A stretch of DNA of 43,420 nt from Embleya sp040605455 (GTDB taxonomy: Bacteria > Actinomycetota > Actinomycetes > Streptomycetales > Streptomycetaceae), in contig NZ_JBEXCV010000066.1 in assembly GCF_040605455.1 (NCBI RefSeq), positions 1 through 43,420 on the forward strand. The letters run 5' to 3'. Under the pieces are notes generated by a model that was not told where the DNA came from, did not search any database, and saw only the letters and a list, made by a program, of their open reading frames with translations. This document shows, one piece after another, positions 1 to 7,820 of this stretch (positions are counted from its first letter, which is position 1; each line of letters starts with the position of its first letter). The translations under genes and the position numbers were made by a program.

Positions 1-677
1 GGGGCGGCCGAGGCCGCCGACCCCGAGCCCGCTTCCGACCCCGAGCCCGCTTCCGACCCCGAGCCCGGCTCCGGACCGCTCGCCGCGCGGAGTTCGGCGA
101 ATGCCTCGGCCAGGGCCGCCGCCGTCCAGTGCGCGTTCAGCCCGCTCGGGTTCGGCAGCACCCAGATCCCGGTGTCGCCGATCGTCTCCCGCTGCCGGCC
201 GACCACCGCCTTGGGCCGGCCGAAGCCGGTGCGATACGCGCCGATGCCCAAGACCGCCAGCCAGACCGGTCGGTACGTGTGCACCCTGGCCGTGAGCGCG
301 GCGCCGCCCGCGACATACTCGTCCCTGGTCAACTCGTCCGCGCGAGCGGTGGTGCGGGCCACCACGTTGGTGATGCCGAGGCCGAGCGCGAGCAATTGGT
401 CCTGCTCGGCCGGAGCGAGCAGCCGAGGCGTGAACCCGCTTGCGTACAGCGCGGGCCAGAACCGGTTCCCGGGACGCGCGAAGTGCCTGTCGGTGGCGCC
501 GGACCACAGGCCCGGGTTGATCCCGCAGAACAACACCCGCAGGTTCGGCCCGATCACGTCCGGGATGGTCCGGCCGTGTGCGGCGGCCATCTCGGCGGCG
601 GTGGGATTGCGGCCCGGCGGGACGGGCAGTACGAGCGGCTTCGCGGGGCCCGACTCGGGCTCCTTCCCGCCGCTCAC
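1..677 (-). CDS. mug: Mismatch-specific (G:T/U) DNA glycosylase, Mug-like; 3' end outside window
   Basis: Predicted base-excision repair enzyme of the uracil-DNA glycosylase superfamily that removes uracil or thymine mispaired with guanine. The N-terminal third carries LLCGINPGLWSG, the Mug-type catalytic motif in which Asn replaces the Asp of family 1 enzymes. Later, VLPNPSGLNAHW is the family's second signature (NPSGLN). The GTG start at 677 overlaps the stop of the upstream acetyltransferase as GTGA, so the two are probably translationally coupled. After the catalytic domain the frame runs on through a low-complexity Gly-Ser-Glu-Ala tail encoded by an 18-bp repeat at 17-70 and leaves the window open, so the true C-terminus is not visible. 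Function is confident; the tail looks dispensable. Confidence 0.88.
   Translation of the reverse strand, partial: MSGGKEPESGPAKPLVLPVPPGRNPTAAEMAAAHGRTIPDVIGPNLRVLFCGINPGLWSGATDRHFARPGNRFWPALYASGFTPRLLAPAEQDQLLALGLGITNVVARTTARADELTRDEYVAGGAALTARVHTYRPVWLAVLGIGAYRTGFGRPKAVVGRQRETIGDTGIWVLPNPSGLNAHWTAAALAEAFAELRAASGPEPGSGSEAGSGSEAGSGSAASAA
17..70. repeat. 18-bp tandem repeat, three copies
   Basis: The unit CCGACCCCGAGCCCGCTT is present at 17-34 and 35-52, with a variant ending GGCT at 53-70. It lies inside the glycosylase reading frame and encodes a repeated Gly-Ser-Gly-Ser-Glu-Ala tail. Its length is a multiple of three, so copy-number change would keep the frame. Confidence 0.85.
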
Positions 678-1498
678 GGTGCTTCGGCGATCAGCGCCGT
701 GCCCACCGACCGGAAACCGAGTCGGCCGTACATGCGCGCCACGTCCTCGTCGCCCGCCGACAGGAACACCGTGTCGCTCCCGCCGTCGAGCGCATGGCCG
801 GCCAGCTCCCAGGTCACCGCAGCGGCGAGGCCGCCGCGTCGGGCCGCCGGGAGGGTGGCCACGCCGACGATCTCGGTTGTGTCGTACAGGTGCTGGTAGC
901 TGCCCACGCACAACGGTCCGGCCGGGCTGTACGCGGCGAACATCACCGTCTCGCCGGAGCGTAGCCGCTCGTTGAGGTAGGAGAGCAGGTCCGGGTCCTG
1001 GCCGAGTGCGGTGGTGTCCCGCTCGGCCGGGCCGTCGGTTCCGGACGCGGTGCCCGGGTTCGCGAAGCCGACCGCCGCGACGCTGTGCACGATCGCCAGG
1101 TCGGTCGCGTCCGCGCGGATTCGACGCACCGTCACCAGGTCCGGCAGGGCCGGGCGTTCGGCAGGTCGTTCGGCGGGATCGAGCACCATCAGCGGGTGCT
1201 CGTGCACGTGCAACTCGGCCTCGATCGCGGCCGCACGCAGTGCCGGGGTGGTCTCGTCGACCCATTCGAACGACTCGGGCACTTTCAACTCTCTCTGCCG
1301 CGCCCGCACCGCGCGGACGTCCGCGGCGGTGGGCTCGACGGAGCTGTCGAGCGTGGGTCGTGCGTAACGGGGCCACCCGTGGCCCTCCCGGATGAACAGG
1401 GTCAACCCGCCGAATGTCTCCGTGCGAGTGGATCGACGTGCCATCGCGTCGTAGAACGTCTCCAAGCGGGCGCGTACCTCTGCGGCGGACTTCGGCAT
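674..1498 (-). CDS. GNAT family N-acetyltransferase
   Basis: 274 residues. The C-terminal half is a GNAT fold. The acetyl-CoA pyrophosphate loop reads VATLPAARRGGLAAAVTWEL, and the closing strand is YGRLGFRSVGTAL, the usual GNAT end (Y-x-x-L-G-F). The N-terminal ~110 residues look like a second, degenerate GNAT-like half, common in actinobacterial two-lobed acetyltransferases. The acceptor substrate cannot be predicted. The gene ends in a GTGA overlap with the mismatch glycosylase, suggesting one transcript. The ATG at 1498 has no clear Shine-Dalgarno; a weak CACACT box sits 7 nt upstream, so leaderless initiation is possible. Confidence 0.85.
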   Translation of the reverse strand: MPKSAAEVRARLETFYDAMARRSTRTETFGGLTLFIREGHGWPRYARPTLDSSVEPTAADVRAVRARQRELKVPESFEWVDETTPALRAAAIEAELHVHEHPLMVLDPAERPAERPALPDLVTVRRIRADATDLAIVHSVAAVGFANPGTASGTDGPAERDTTALGQDPDLLSYLNERLRSGETVMFAAYSPAGPLCVGSYQHLYDTTEIVGVATLPAARRGGLAAAVTWELAGHALDGGSDTVFLSAGDEDVARMYGRLGFRSVGTALIAEAP

Positions 1499-1706
1499 GC
1501 GGGCCAGTGTGACACGACCGTGCGATCCGACCCCGGCCCGGTGGGCGCGGCGAAGACGGGCCGAGCACGCGACGGTCGGGCGCTGTCGGCATCAGCCATG
1601 TGCGGCCGATGTGCGGTCGCCGGCGTCCGGGCGGCAGGCGACGCGGGTGCGTACGTGGGTGGTAATCCCATTGGATCGATCGACCCCGCGCCACACAATG
1701 GCGGGC

Positions 1707-2084
1707 ATGGCCATTTCCTTGCACCACATTGTCATCGACGCGCACGACCTGCCGGGTCTCGCTCGCTTCTGGGCCGACGTGCTGGGATGGGAGATCCTGT
1801 CGGAGCGCGAGCGTGAGGTGGTCATCGGGACTGAGCCGGGTGCGCCGATCGGCATCTGCTTCATGCCGGTGACGGACGTCAAGTCGGTCAAGAACCGGCT
1901 GCACCTGGACCTGACCCCGGGCGCCGCACCCGGCGAGCGGGAGGCGGAGATCGAGCGGGTCGTCGCCCTCGGCGCCCGCCGCGTGGACGTCGGCCAAACC
2001 GGCACCGAATCGTGGACGGTACTCGCCGACCCGGAGGGCAACGAGTTCTGCGTCGTGCGGGCCAAGCGGACCCTGATCGAATGA
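1707..2084 (+). CDS. VOC superfamily (glyoxalase/bleomycin-resistance fold) protein
   Basis: About 125 residues, a single VOC module of two beta-alpha-beta-beta-beta halves. It begins SLHHIVIDAHDLPGLARFW, typical of the family with the metal-ligand His and the Dxx-ARFW helix, and ends VLADPEGNEFCVV (DPEGNEFC), the second conserved strand with its Glu. Such proteins bind small aromatic or electrophilic ligands, or act as metal-dependent dioxygenases or isomerases. Substrate unknown. An alternative in-frame ATG at 1698 would add three residues; neither start has a clear ribosome-binding site. Convergent with the small basic-protein gene downstream. Confidence 0.8.
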   Translation: MAISLHHIVIDAHDLPGLARFWADVLGWEILSEREREVVIGTEPGAPIGICFMPVTDVKSVKNRLHLDLTPGAAPGEREAEIERVVALGARRVDVGQTGTESWTVLADPEGNEFCVVRAKRTLIE

Positions 2085-2169
2085 GCGCCACCCGCGCTCG
2101 ACGCGGGTGCCGGGGCGCGCGCACCGGATTCGCCTGCGAGCGCGGTGCGTTCGCCCCGGGTCGGTCGGA

Positions 2170-2328
2170 TCAGGCCGTGTTGCTCGGCGGGTTGCCCGGG
2201 CCGCGCCCGCTGCCGCCGCGCCGACGTCCGAGCCGGTCGCGCACGAGCCGGCGGCCCCGCTCGACCTGACGCGGATTGCGGCGGATATAACTCTGGATCT
2301 TCTTGATCGTCTTCGACAGCGAACTCAT
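2170..2328 (-). CDS. Small basic hypothetical protein (52 aa)
   Basis: A 52-codon ORF with a clear ribosome-binding site: AGGGAGGG ends 7 nt before the ATG at 2328. It begins MSSLSKTIKKIQSYIRRNP, followed by an Arg-rich helix and a Gly/Arg/Pro tail. There is no Cys, signal peptide or membrane segment. The very basic composition suggests binding to nucleic acid or another polyanion, but no family is recognised. The gene is divergent from the MOSC protein gene at 2481 and convergent with the VOC gene. The strong SD and lysine-rich N-terminus make it more credible than a random GC-rich ORF. Confidence 0.6.
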   Translation of the reverse strand: MSSLSKTIKKIQSYIRRNPRQVERGRRLVRDRLGRRRGGSGRGPGNPPSNTA

Positions 2329-2468
2329 GTCGTGGTCCCTCCCTGAAGCCCGGACAGACGGGCCACGGCGTCCCCGAGGGCGCCGATAACAGGTTTTTGC
2401 CCCGGTCTGGCCCGGATACGCGGTCGGTGCTGTCGCAATCGGCCCGATCCGGGCCGCCGTTGGCCCGG

Positions 2469-2480
2469 TAGCCTGCCGAC
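2469..2480 (+). promoter_or_regulatory. TAGCCT -10 box directly before start (leaderless candidate)
   Basis: TAGCCT at 2469-2474 is 6 nt before the ATG at 2481, and no SD precedes the ATG. This places the likely transcription start at or next to the start codon. Confidence 0.5.
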
Positions 2481-3185
2481 ATGCCGCACGTGATCTCGGT
2501 GAACCTTGCCCGGCCGCGCCCCAACCCGACCAAGTCCGGCGTCGGGACGACCGGAATAGACAAACGACCCGTCGACCATCCGGTCGCCGTGCGCGCGCCC
2601 GGATCCGGCCCCGAGGGACTGGTCAGCGGGCTGGTCGGCGACGGGGTGTACGACCGGCACAACCACGGCGGGGACGATCAGGCCGTCTACGCCTATTCGC
2701 GCGAGAACCTGGACATGTGGGCGCTGGAGCTCGGGCGCGAGTTGGGCAACGGCAGTTTCGGGGAGAACCTCACCACGTCCGGCCTGGACCTGGAGGCCGC
2801 GCTGATAGGCGAGCGCTGGCGAGTGGGCGCGGCCGGACCGCTGTTGGAGGTGTCCCTGCCGCGCATCCCGTGTGCGACCTTCGCGCTGTGGCTGGACGAG
2901 CGGCGCTGGGTGCGCACGTTCACCGAGCGCGCACTGCCGGGCACGTACCTGCGGGTGATCGAACCGGGCGAGATCGGTTCGGGGGACGTGATCACGATCG
3001 TCTCCCGCCCCGCCCACCACGACCTCACCATCGGTGAGTGTTTCCGGGCCCTGACCACCGAGGTCGACCTGCTGCCACGACTGCTCGACGTCGAGGAACT
3101 GCCCAAGTACGCACGCGAGTCGGCCCGCAAGCGCACCGTCGCGACCCCCGTGCCGGTCGCGTTGCCCGAACCGGTCGCCGAGTAG
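2481..3185 (+). CDS. MOSC domain protein (YiiM-like)
   Basis: 234 residues. MOSC domains (Moco sulfurase C-terminal) occur in proteins that handle molybdenum cofactor or reduce N-hydroxylated substrates. The order is as expected: N-terminal strand MPHVISVNLARPR; VYDRHNHGGDDQAVYAYSRE (the GG.D.AVY motif); GNGSFGENLTTSGLDL (FGENL); then the conserved cysteine in RIPCATFALW. The C-terminal ~35 residues form a helix and a Pro/Val tail resembling the YiiM extension. The full length suggests an active single-gene enzyme. The upstream TAGCCT box suggests a leaderless message. A truncated homologue of a different MOSC subfamily lies at 25240. Confidence 0.88.
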   Translation: MPHVISVNLARPRPNPTKSGVGTTGIDKRPVDHPVAVRAPGSGPEGLVSGLVGDGVYDRHNHGGDDQAVYAYSRENLDMWALELGRELGNGSFGENLTTSGLDLEAALIGERWRVGAAGPLLEVSLPRIPCATFALWLDERRWVRTFTERALPGTYLRVIEPGEIGSGDVITIVSRPAHHDLTIGECFRALTTEVDLLPRLLDVEELPKYARESARKRTVATPVPVALPEPVAE

Positions 3186-3189
3186 CCGG

Positions 3190-3352
3190 CCCGGCCGACG
3201 GCAGCTCGCCCCGGTGCCAGCCGACGAAGGTCGCGGCCTGCTCGACCTCGGCCGCGGTGACCTCGCCGGTCCGGATCAGCGCGCGGACCGATGGCGTCCT
3301 GCTTCGCGTACTCGTCGAGCCGCGTGCCGATCTCCGCGTCGCGCGGCGTGTC
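3190..3352 (-). pseudogene. Decayed small helical protein gene, frameshifted
   Basis: Reading the minus strand just after the LysE stop, one frame gives DTPRDAEIGTRLDEYAKQDA and then leaves coding character near 3290. A neighbouring frame continues with RALIRTGEVTAAEVEQAA and FVGWHRGELP. Removing one G from the GG near 3289 joins them into one smooth amphipathic sequence. No start codon is in frame with the first segment, although a GTG sits just before it in another frame, and no nearby stop closes the second. I read it as a remnant of a small (~55-60 aa) helical protein; family not recognised. A sequencing indel would be the alternative explanation for the internal shift. Confidence 0.45.
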
Positions 3353-3995
3353 ACGCCGTTGCCGGGTGGCTCCGATCGGTGGCCATCTTGATGGCGAGTC
3401 CGCCCAGCACGGTGCCCATCACGTAGCGCTGGATCCGCAGCCAGGACGGCCGCCTGGCCAGGAACACCGCGATCGTGCCCGCCGCGAGGACCAGGATCGT
3501 GTTCACCGTGAGACTGATCAGAATCTGGATGGTGCCCAGAGCGAATCCCTGGAGCAGGACGTGTCCGGCGGCCGGGTCGACGAACTGCGGGATCAGCGAC
3601 AGGTACATGATCGCGGCTTTGGGGTTCAGCAGGTTCGTCAGCAGACCCATCGTGAACAGCCGCCGATTCGAGTCCGGCGCGAGCTCCTGCGGCGCGAACG
3701 CCGAGATGCCACCCGGCCGCAGCGCTTGCCACGCGAGCCAGCCGAGGTAGGCCGCACCGGCGAACTTGACCGCCATGTACAGCTGCGGCACCACCAGGAA
3801 CACCGCGGACAGGCCGAGGTTGGCCATCGACATGTAGATCAAGAAGCCGAGTCCGACGCCGAGCAGCGACACCAGGCCGGCCCGGCGGCCCTGGGTGATG
3901 CTGCGCGAGGTCACGTACATCATGTTCGGCCCGGGCGTCAGCACCATCCCGAGCGCCACGGCGCTCACCCCGACTATCGCGCTGGTCTGGATCAC
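3351..3995 (-). CDS. LysE/RhtB family amino-acid exporter
   Basis: 214 residues, integral membrane protein of the LysE/RhtB translocator family, exporting amino acids or related metabolites by proton antiport. The N-terminal signature LGMVLTPGPNMMYV matches the family's GP(G)P motif in the first membrane helix. Six hydrophobic segments follow, with the typical MGLLTNLLNPKAAIMYLSLIPQF stretch (NPK) before helix 4. The length is right for the family. The ATG at 3995 is the first residue of helix 1. Specificity cannot be read from sequence. No LysG-type regulator is adjacent. Confidence 0.9.
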   Translation of the reverse strand: MIQTSAIVGVSAVALGMVLTPGPNMMYVTSRSITQGRRAGLVSLLGVGLGFLIYMSMANLGLSAVFLVVPQLYMAVKFAGAAYLGWLAWQALRPGGISAFAPQELAPDSNRRLFTMGLLTNLLNPKAAIMYLSLIPQFVDPAAGHVLLQGFALGTIQILISLTVNTILVLAAGTIAVFLARRPSWLRIQRYVMGTVLGGLAIKMATDRSHPATA

Positions 3996-4293
3996 ACGTG
4001 CCCCCGCAGATGGTACGGGCGGTCGCCGCAGTCGTCGCCGCCTTCACTGGTCGGGCAATTCTGTCCGATCCCTGCTTTTCCCGGCAACCGGGTTGTCCGG
4101 TGGCCGGCGTCGGGCGCGTTCGAGCGTCGCCACACCCGGGAGCCACCATCCGTCGCTTCCGGTGCGACCCGGTCGGGAGATCGACCTCCCAAACCCGCGC
4201 GTCGACCGCTGCGGCGAGGGTCTTCGGGCCGACGCCCGAAGGCGAGAAAAAACCCGTGGCAGGCTCGGCGTTCATCCGTCATCCTGTTGCGCG

Positions 4294-4653
4294 ATGGGGA
4301 TGATGGACAGCATTGCCGCCAAGGTGGCGCACGGCGCCACCGTCGAGTTTCGCCCGCGCGGGGCCTCCATGGTCCCGCTTATCCGCAGTCGCCAACTCGT
4401 GGCCGTCGCGCCGGTCGACCCGGCCCGCCTCGAAATCGGTGACGTCGTGCTCGCCCGGGTCGCCGGAAAGATGTACCTCCACCTGGTCTCCGCACTGGAC
4501 GGCACGCGTGCGCGCGTGCAGATCAGCAACAACCGGGGCCGCGCCAACGGCTGGACGTCGCAGGCCCGGGTGTACGGGATCTGCGTGTCGGTGGACGGCG
4601 TCCCGCGCCCGGGCGCGTGCCGGAAGGTACGCGCGCCGGTGTCGACGGAGTAG
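4294..4653 (+). CDS. S24/S26 (LexA/signal-peptidase fold) family small protein
   Basis: 119 residues beginning MGMMDSIAAKVAHG. The segment FRPRGASMVPLIRSRQLVAV contains S-M-x-P, the nucleophile motif of the S24/S26 peptidase fold. It is followed by LEIGDVVLARVAGKMYLHLV, where GDVVLA is the second conserved strand and a Lys is available nearby. There is no membrane anchor and no DNA-binding domain, so it is neither a standard signal peptidase nor LexA. Actinomycetes have such stand-alone minimal proteins of unknown role. The start is chosen at the first of three in-frame methionines (4294, 4300, 4303); no strong SD is visible. Confidence 0.7.
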   Translation: MGMMDSIAAKVAHGATVEFRPRGASMVPLIRSRQLVAVAPVDPARLEIGDVVLARVAGKMYLHLVSALDGTRARVQISNNRGRANGWTSQARVYGICVSVDGVPRPGACRKVRAPVSTE

Positions 4654-4740
4654 CGCGCGCGGCGGTCGGCGCACCCGGTCGCGCCCTACGCGACCCCCCG
4701 ATGGGGTTGGTCCGGTGCGCTTCCAGGTAGAGATTCAGCC

Positions 4741-6432
4741 ATGAAGAAGCTGATCAATGCCGCCCGCGACGTCGTCCCCGAGATGCTCGAAGGGTTGGCC
4801 CTCGCCCATCCCGACATCGCGCTGCTGGCTGATGCGAACGTCGCGCTGCGCGCCGATGCCCGGGCCCATGCCGAGCACGGCCGAGTCGCGGTGATCTCCG
4901 GCGGAGGAGCCGGCCACGAACCCGCACACGCGGGGTACGTCGGGGCCGGGATGCTCACCGCGGCAGTGTCGGGGGACGTGTTCACCTCGCCGTCCACCGA
5001 CACCATCCTGGCCGCGATCCGCACCGTCGCCGGGCCGGCGGGCGTGTTGCTGGTGGTCAAGTCGTACACGGGGGACCGGCTCAACTTCGGGCTCGCCGCC
5101 GAGTTGGCGCGGGCCGAGGGAATCGCCGTCGAGACCGTCGTGGTCGCGGACGACGTGGCGCTCGCGACCGGCGACGACACCGCGGGCCGGCGCGGGATCG
5201 CCGGGACGGTGTTCGTGCACAAGATCGCGGGCGCGGCGGCGGAGACCGGCGCGACTCTCGCCGAGGTCACGGCCGAGGCCGAGGCGGCGGCGCGCGCGAT
5301 CGGCACGATGGGCGTCGCACTGACCCCGTGCACGGTGCCGGCGGCCGGCCGACCCGGGTTCGAACTCGGCGAGGACGAGGTCGAACTGGGCCTGGGCATC
5401 CACGGCGAGGCGGGCGTGCGGCGGGACAAGATCGCCCCCGCCGACGACTTCGTCACCGAACTGCTCGACCGGATCGTCGCGGAGACCGGCTTGGCCGCGG
5501 GGGACCGGGTCGTGTTGCTGGTCAACAACCTCGGCGGCACCCCCACGATGGAGCTTGACATCGTGCTGCGGGGCGCGGTGCGCTACCTCGCGAGTCGGGG
5601 CCTGGTCCTGGAACGGGCCTGGCGCGGCTCGTTCCTGACCGCGCTGGAGATGGCCGGCATGTCGTTGTCCCTGCTCCGGGTCGACGATGCCCGGTTGGCC
5701 CGGTTGGACGCGGCCACCTCGGCGCCCGCATGGCCGACCCCGGTGGTCGGCCGCGTGGGTCGGGTCACCGTGCTGCCGGCCGCGCCCGCCCCCGGCAACA
5801 TCGAAGCCGGCACCCCGCTGACCGAACCGACGCCGCTGACCCGGGCGATCGACGCCGTGTGCGCGGCGCTGACCGACGCCGAGCCGCACCTGACCGAGCT
5901 GGATCGGATCGTCGGCGACGGCGACCTGGGCATCAGCCTCGCGCGCGGAGCCGAGGCGATCGGGAGCGAGCTGCCCGGCTACGGCGGCGGTACGCCGGCC
6001 GCCGTGCTGCGCGGCCTGGCGGACACCGTGCGGCGGGCGCTCGGCGGCACGTCCGGCCCGCTGTACTCGGTGCTGCTCCTGCGCGCGGCCACGGTCGTGG
6101 CGCAGGACACCGGGCCGCGCGGTTGGCGCGAGGCACTGGTTGCCGGTGCCCGGGCGATCGGCGAACTCGGCGGTGCGCAGGTCGGCGACCGGACCATGCT
6201 GGACGCCCTCGTACCGGCCGGTGAGGTGCTGGCGGGCGGTGCGAGTCTGGCCGAGGCGATCGACGCGGCCGTGGCCGGCACCGAGGCGACGGCCGGCCAC
6301 AGCGCCCGCCGGGGGCGCAGCAGTTACCTCGGCGACCGCGCGATCGGCACCGTCGACCCGGGAGCCGAGGCGGTGGTGATCTGGCTCCGGGCAATCGCCG
6401 ACTCGCTGGACGCCGAGGAGGAGAACGCATAG
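4741..6432 (+). CDS. dhaK: Dihydroxyacetone kinase, DhaK-DhaL fusion (ATP-dependent)
   Basis: 563 residues, single-polypeptide dihydroxyacetone (glycerone) kinase, phosphorylating DHA to DHAP with ATP. The DhaK domain (about 1-330) shows GGGAGHEPAHAGYVGAGM from residue 54, and LGLGIHGEAGV with His221 at the position that forms the hemiaminal with substrate. A short Ala/Pro linker leads to the DhaL ATP-binding domain (about 355-563) with DRIVGDGDLGISL (the Asp cluster that binds Mg-ATP), GGTSGPLYS, DRTMLDAL and GRSSYLGDRAIG. It resembles Citrobacter-type ATP-dependent fusions rather than the PTS-dependent DhaKLM system, and no dhaM lies nearby. It appears monocistronic. Confidence 0.93.
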   Translation: MKKLINAARDVVPEMLEGLALAHPDIALLADANVALRADARAHAEHGRVAVISGGGAGHEPAHAGYVGAGMLTAAVSGDVFTSPSTDTILAAIRTVAGPAGVLLVVKSYTGDRLNFGLAAELARAEGIAVETVVVADDVALATGDDTAGRRGIAGTVFVHKIAGAAAETGATLAEVTAEAEAAARAIGTMGVALTPCTVPAAGRPGFELGEDEVELGLGIHGEAGVRRDKIAPADDFVTELLDRIVAETGLAAGDRVVLLVNNLGGTPTMELDIVLRGAVRYLASRGLVLERAWRGSFLTALEMAGMSLSLLRVDDARLARLDAATSAPAWPTPVVGRVGRVTVLPAAPAPGNIEAGTPLTEPTPLTRAIDAVCAALTDAEPHLTELDRIVGDGDLGISLARGAEAIGSELPGYGGGTPAAVLRGLADTVRRALGGTSGPLYSVLLLRAATVVAQDTGPRGWREALVAGARAIGELGGAQVGDRTMLDALVPAGEVLAGGASLAEAIDAAVAGTEATAGHSARRGRSSYLGDRAIGTVDPGAEAVVIWLRAIADSLDAEEENA

Positions 6433-6809
6433 CGGCCGGGCCGCGCCCGACGCGCCCTCGGGTGCGGGGTGCCCGCGCCGGGACCTACGGCGGCGACCCG
6501 GTCGCCCGCGCCGCCCGCCCGCCCGGGCAGGGGAAGTTCGAGCCGCGCGTTCGGGAGCCCGGTGCCGCGATGGGATCCGTCACGGCGACCCGGCCGGGGC
6601 CGTCGGCGCGGGCCGCCTGTCGTCGCGCCCCGAACCCGGTGCCCGGGTCGTTCGTTCGTGTTCGGAACGCCGGTGCCCGGGAGGCCCGTTCAGGCCCTCG
6701 GACCCGGGCCGGCGCGCAGGCCGTCCGTTCGTGTCCTCGGACCCGACCCCGGTGCCGGGGCCGTCCATGTGCGTTCCCGAACCCCGCTGCCCGCGGCGCC
6801 CATTCGGGT
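6433..6809. repeat. Non-coding spacer with degenerate repeats
   Basis: No convincing gene here. The part from about 6630 to 6800 is built of imperfect units of roughly 45-60 bp sharing CGGTGCCCGGG and TTCGTGTYCTCGGA-like words (about 6640, 6679, 6728 and 6750 onward). Reading frames across it are Arg/Pro-rich on every strand, as expected of non-coding GC-rich DNA. Confidence 0.5.
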
Positions 6810-7820
6810 TCAGCCCGGCATGGCCGTCGCCGCGAGCTCGCGTAGGCACTCGTACGCGACCTGGAGGAACGGTGCCCGCGGCCCCGCCGCCGTGTTCACC
6901 AGCGCCGCCAGGGCGACCCCGGCCTGCGGACTGAAGCCCACGAAGGCGGTGAAGCCCCGGGTCGCCCCGCCGTGGAAGATCAGATCGTGCCCGGCCCGCG
7001 GGCGCAGGTTCCACACCAGGCACAGCCGATCGCCGGTGTGCGGCGCGATCAGCCGGGGGCGGCGCACCTCGACCAACGCCCGTGCCAGCGGGGCCGGTTG
7101 CACGTCGGCCGGCGCCAGGTGCGCGGCCAGATACCGGGTCAGGTCCGTGCCGGTGCTGCGCAGCGCGCCCGCCGCGGGCAGCCCCGGCATCTTCCACGGC
7201 GGCCGGGGCCGGCCGCGCAGATACCCGGTCACCTGCGGCCCGTTCGGGTCGCACGTGGTCATCGTCAGGCCCAGCGGCACGCCCAGCCGGGTGACCAACA
7301 GATCCGGGTAGGGCTGCCCGGCGGCGCGCGCGAGCGCGTGTCCGAGCAGGCCCACGCCCAGGTTGGAGTAGGACACCCGGGTGCCCGGCCGCGCATGCGG
7401 CCGGGCCCGCCCCAGCAGCGCGAACAGGCGCTTCTCGTCGTAGCCCGCGTAGGGATTCGAGTACCACGCCGGCAGCGCCGTGCGCAGCGAACCGCGCGGG
7501 AGCCGCGGCAGCCCGGAGGTGTGCGTGGCCAGGTGCAGCAGGGTGATGTCCGAGGACCAGCGCGGGCGCGCGGTCGGCGGCAGGTAGGTGATCAGCGGGT
7601 CGCTCAACCGGGCCTCGCCGCGCGCGACCGCGTCGGCGAGGAGCAGCGCGGTGAACGTCTTGGTCACCGAGCCCAGTTCGAAGCGGGAGTCCGCATCCAC
7701 CGCCGTCCCGCGACACACCACCGAGTGTTCGCCCGCCCGGATGGTGGCCACCACCAGCGCACCCTCCGCCGGGGCGGCCCGCAGCAGTGGCTCGATCGGC
7801 GCCGCGTTCGTGTCGCTCAC
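6810..7820 (-). CDS. Serine hydrolase of the beta-lactamase/DD-peptidase fold (class C-like)
   Basis: 336 residues. Active-site motifs of the penicillin-recognising superfamily are present: S51-V-T-K54 (SxxK), Y151-S-N153 (YxN) and, near the C-terminus, FHGGATRG (HxG in place of KTG, as in class C-like esterases and D-amino-acid peptidases). No signal peptide or Tat motif is visible, so it is predicted cytoplasmic, unusual for a beta-lactamase and more in keeping with a peptidase, esterase or amide hydrolase. The GTG start at 7820 overlaps the stop of the upstream unknown gene as GTGA. It is the last gene of the peptide operon, so processing or release of the 66-aa peptide is a possible role; that is inference. 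Confidence 0.85.
   Translation of the reverse strand: MSDTNAAPIEPLLRAAPAEGALVVATIRAGEHSVVCRGTAVDADSRFELGSVTKTFTALLLADAVARGEARLSDPLITYLPPTARPRWSSDITLLHLATHTSGLPRLPRGSLRTALPAWYSNPYAGYDEKRLFALLGRARPHARPGTRVSYSNLGVGLLGHALARAAGQPYPDLLVTRLGVPLGLTMTTCDPNGPQVTGYLRGRPRPPWKMPGLPAAGALRSTGTDLTRYLAAHLAPADVQPAPLARALVEVRRPRLIAPHTGDRLCLVWNLRPRAGHDLIFHGGATRGFTAFVGFSPQAGVALAALVNTAAGPRAPFLQVAYECLRELAATAMPG

Noticed and set aside
2325..3020. Long minus-strand ORF opposite the MOSC gene
   Set aside because: Arg/Gly/Pro-rich shadow; the plus-strand frame has the family motifs.
4735..6300. 521-codon minus-strand ORF opposite the DHA kinase
   Set aside because: Antisense shadow produced by GC-rich third positions; composition is Arg/Gly/His-rich and no domain is seen.
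6469..7311. Plus-strand ORF over the repeat spacer and serine hydrolase gene
   Set aside because: Starts in non-coding repeats and runs antisense to a gene with intact SxxK and YxN motifs.
6810..7820. Calling the serine hydrolase a true antibiotic-resistance beta-lactamase
   Set aside because: No export signal and HGG instead of KTG; peptidase/esterase members of the fold fit at least as well.
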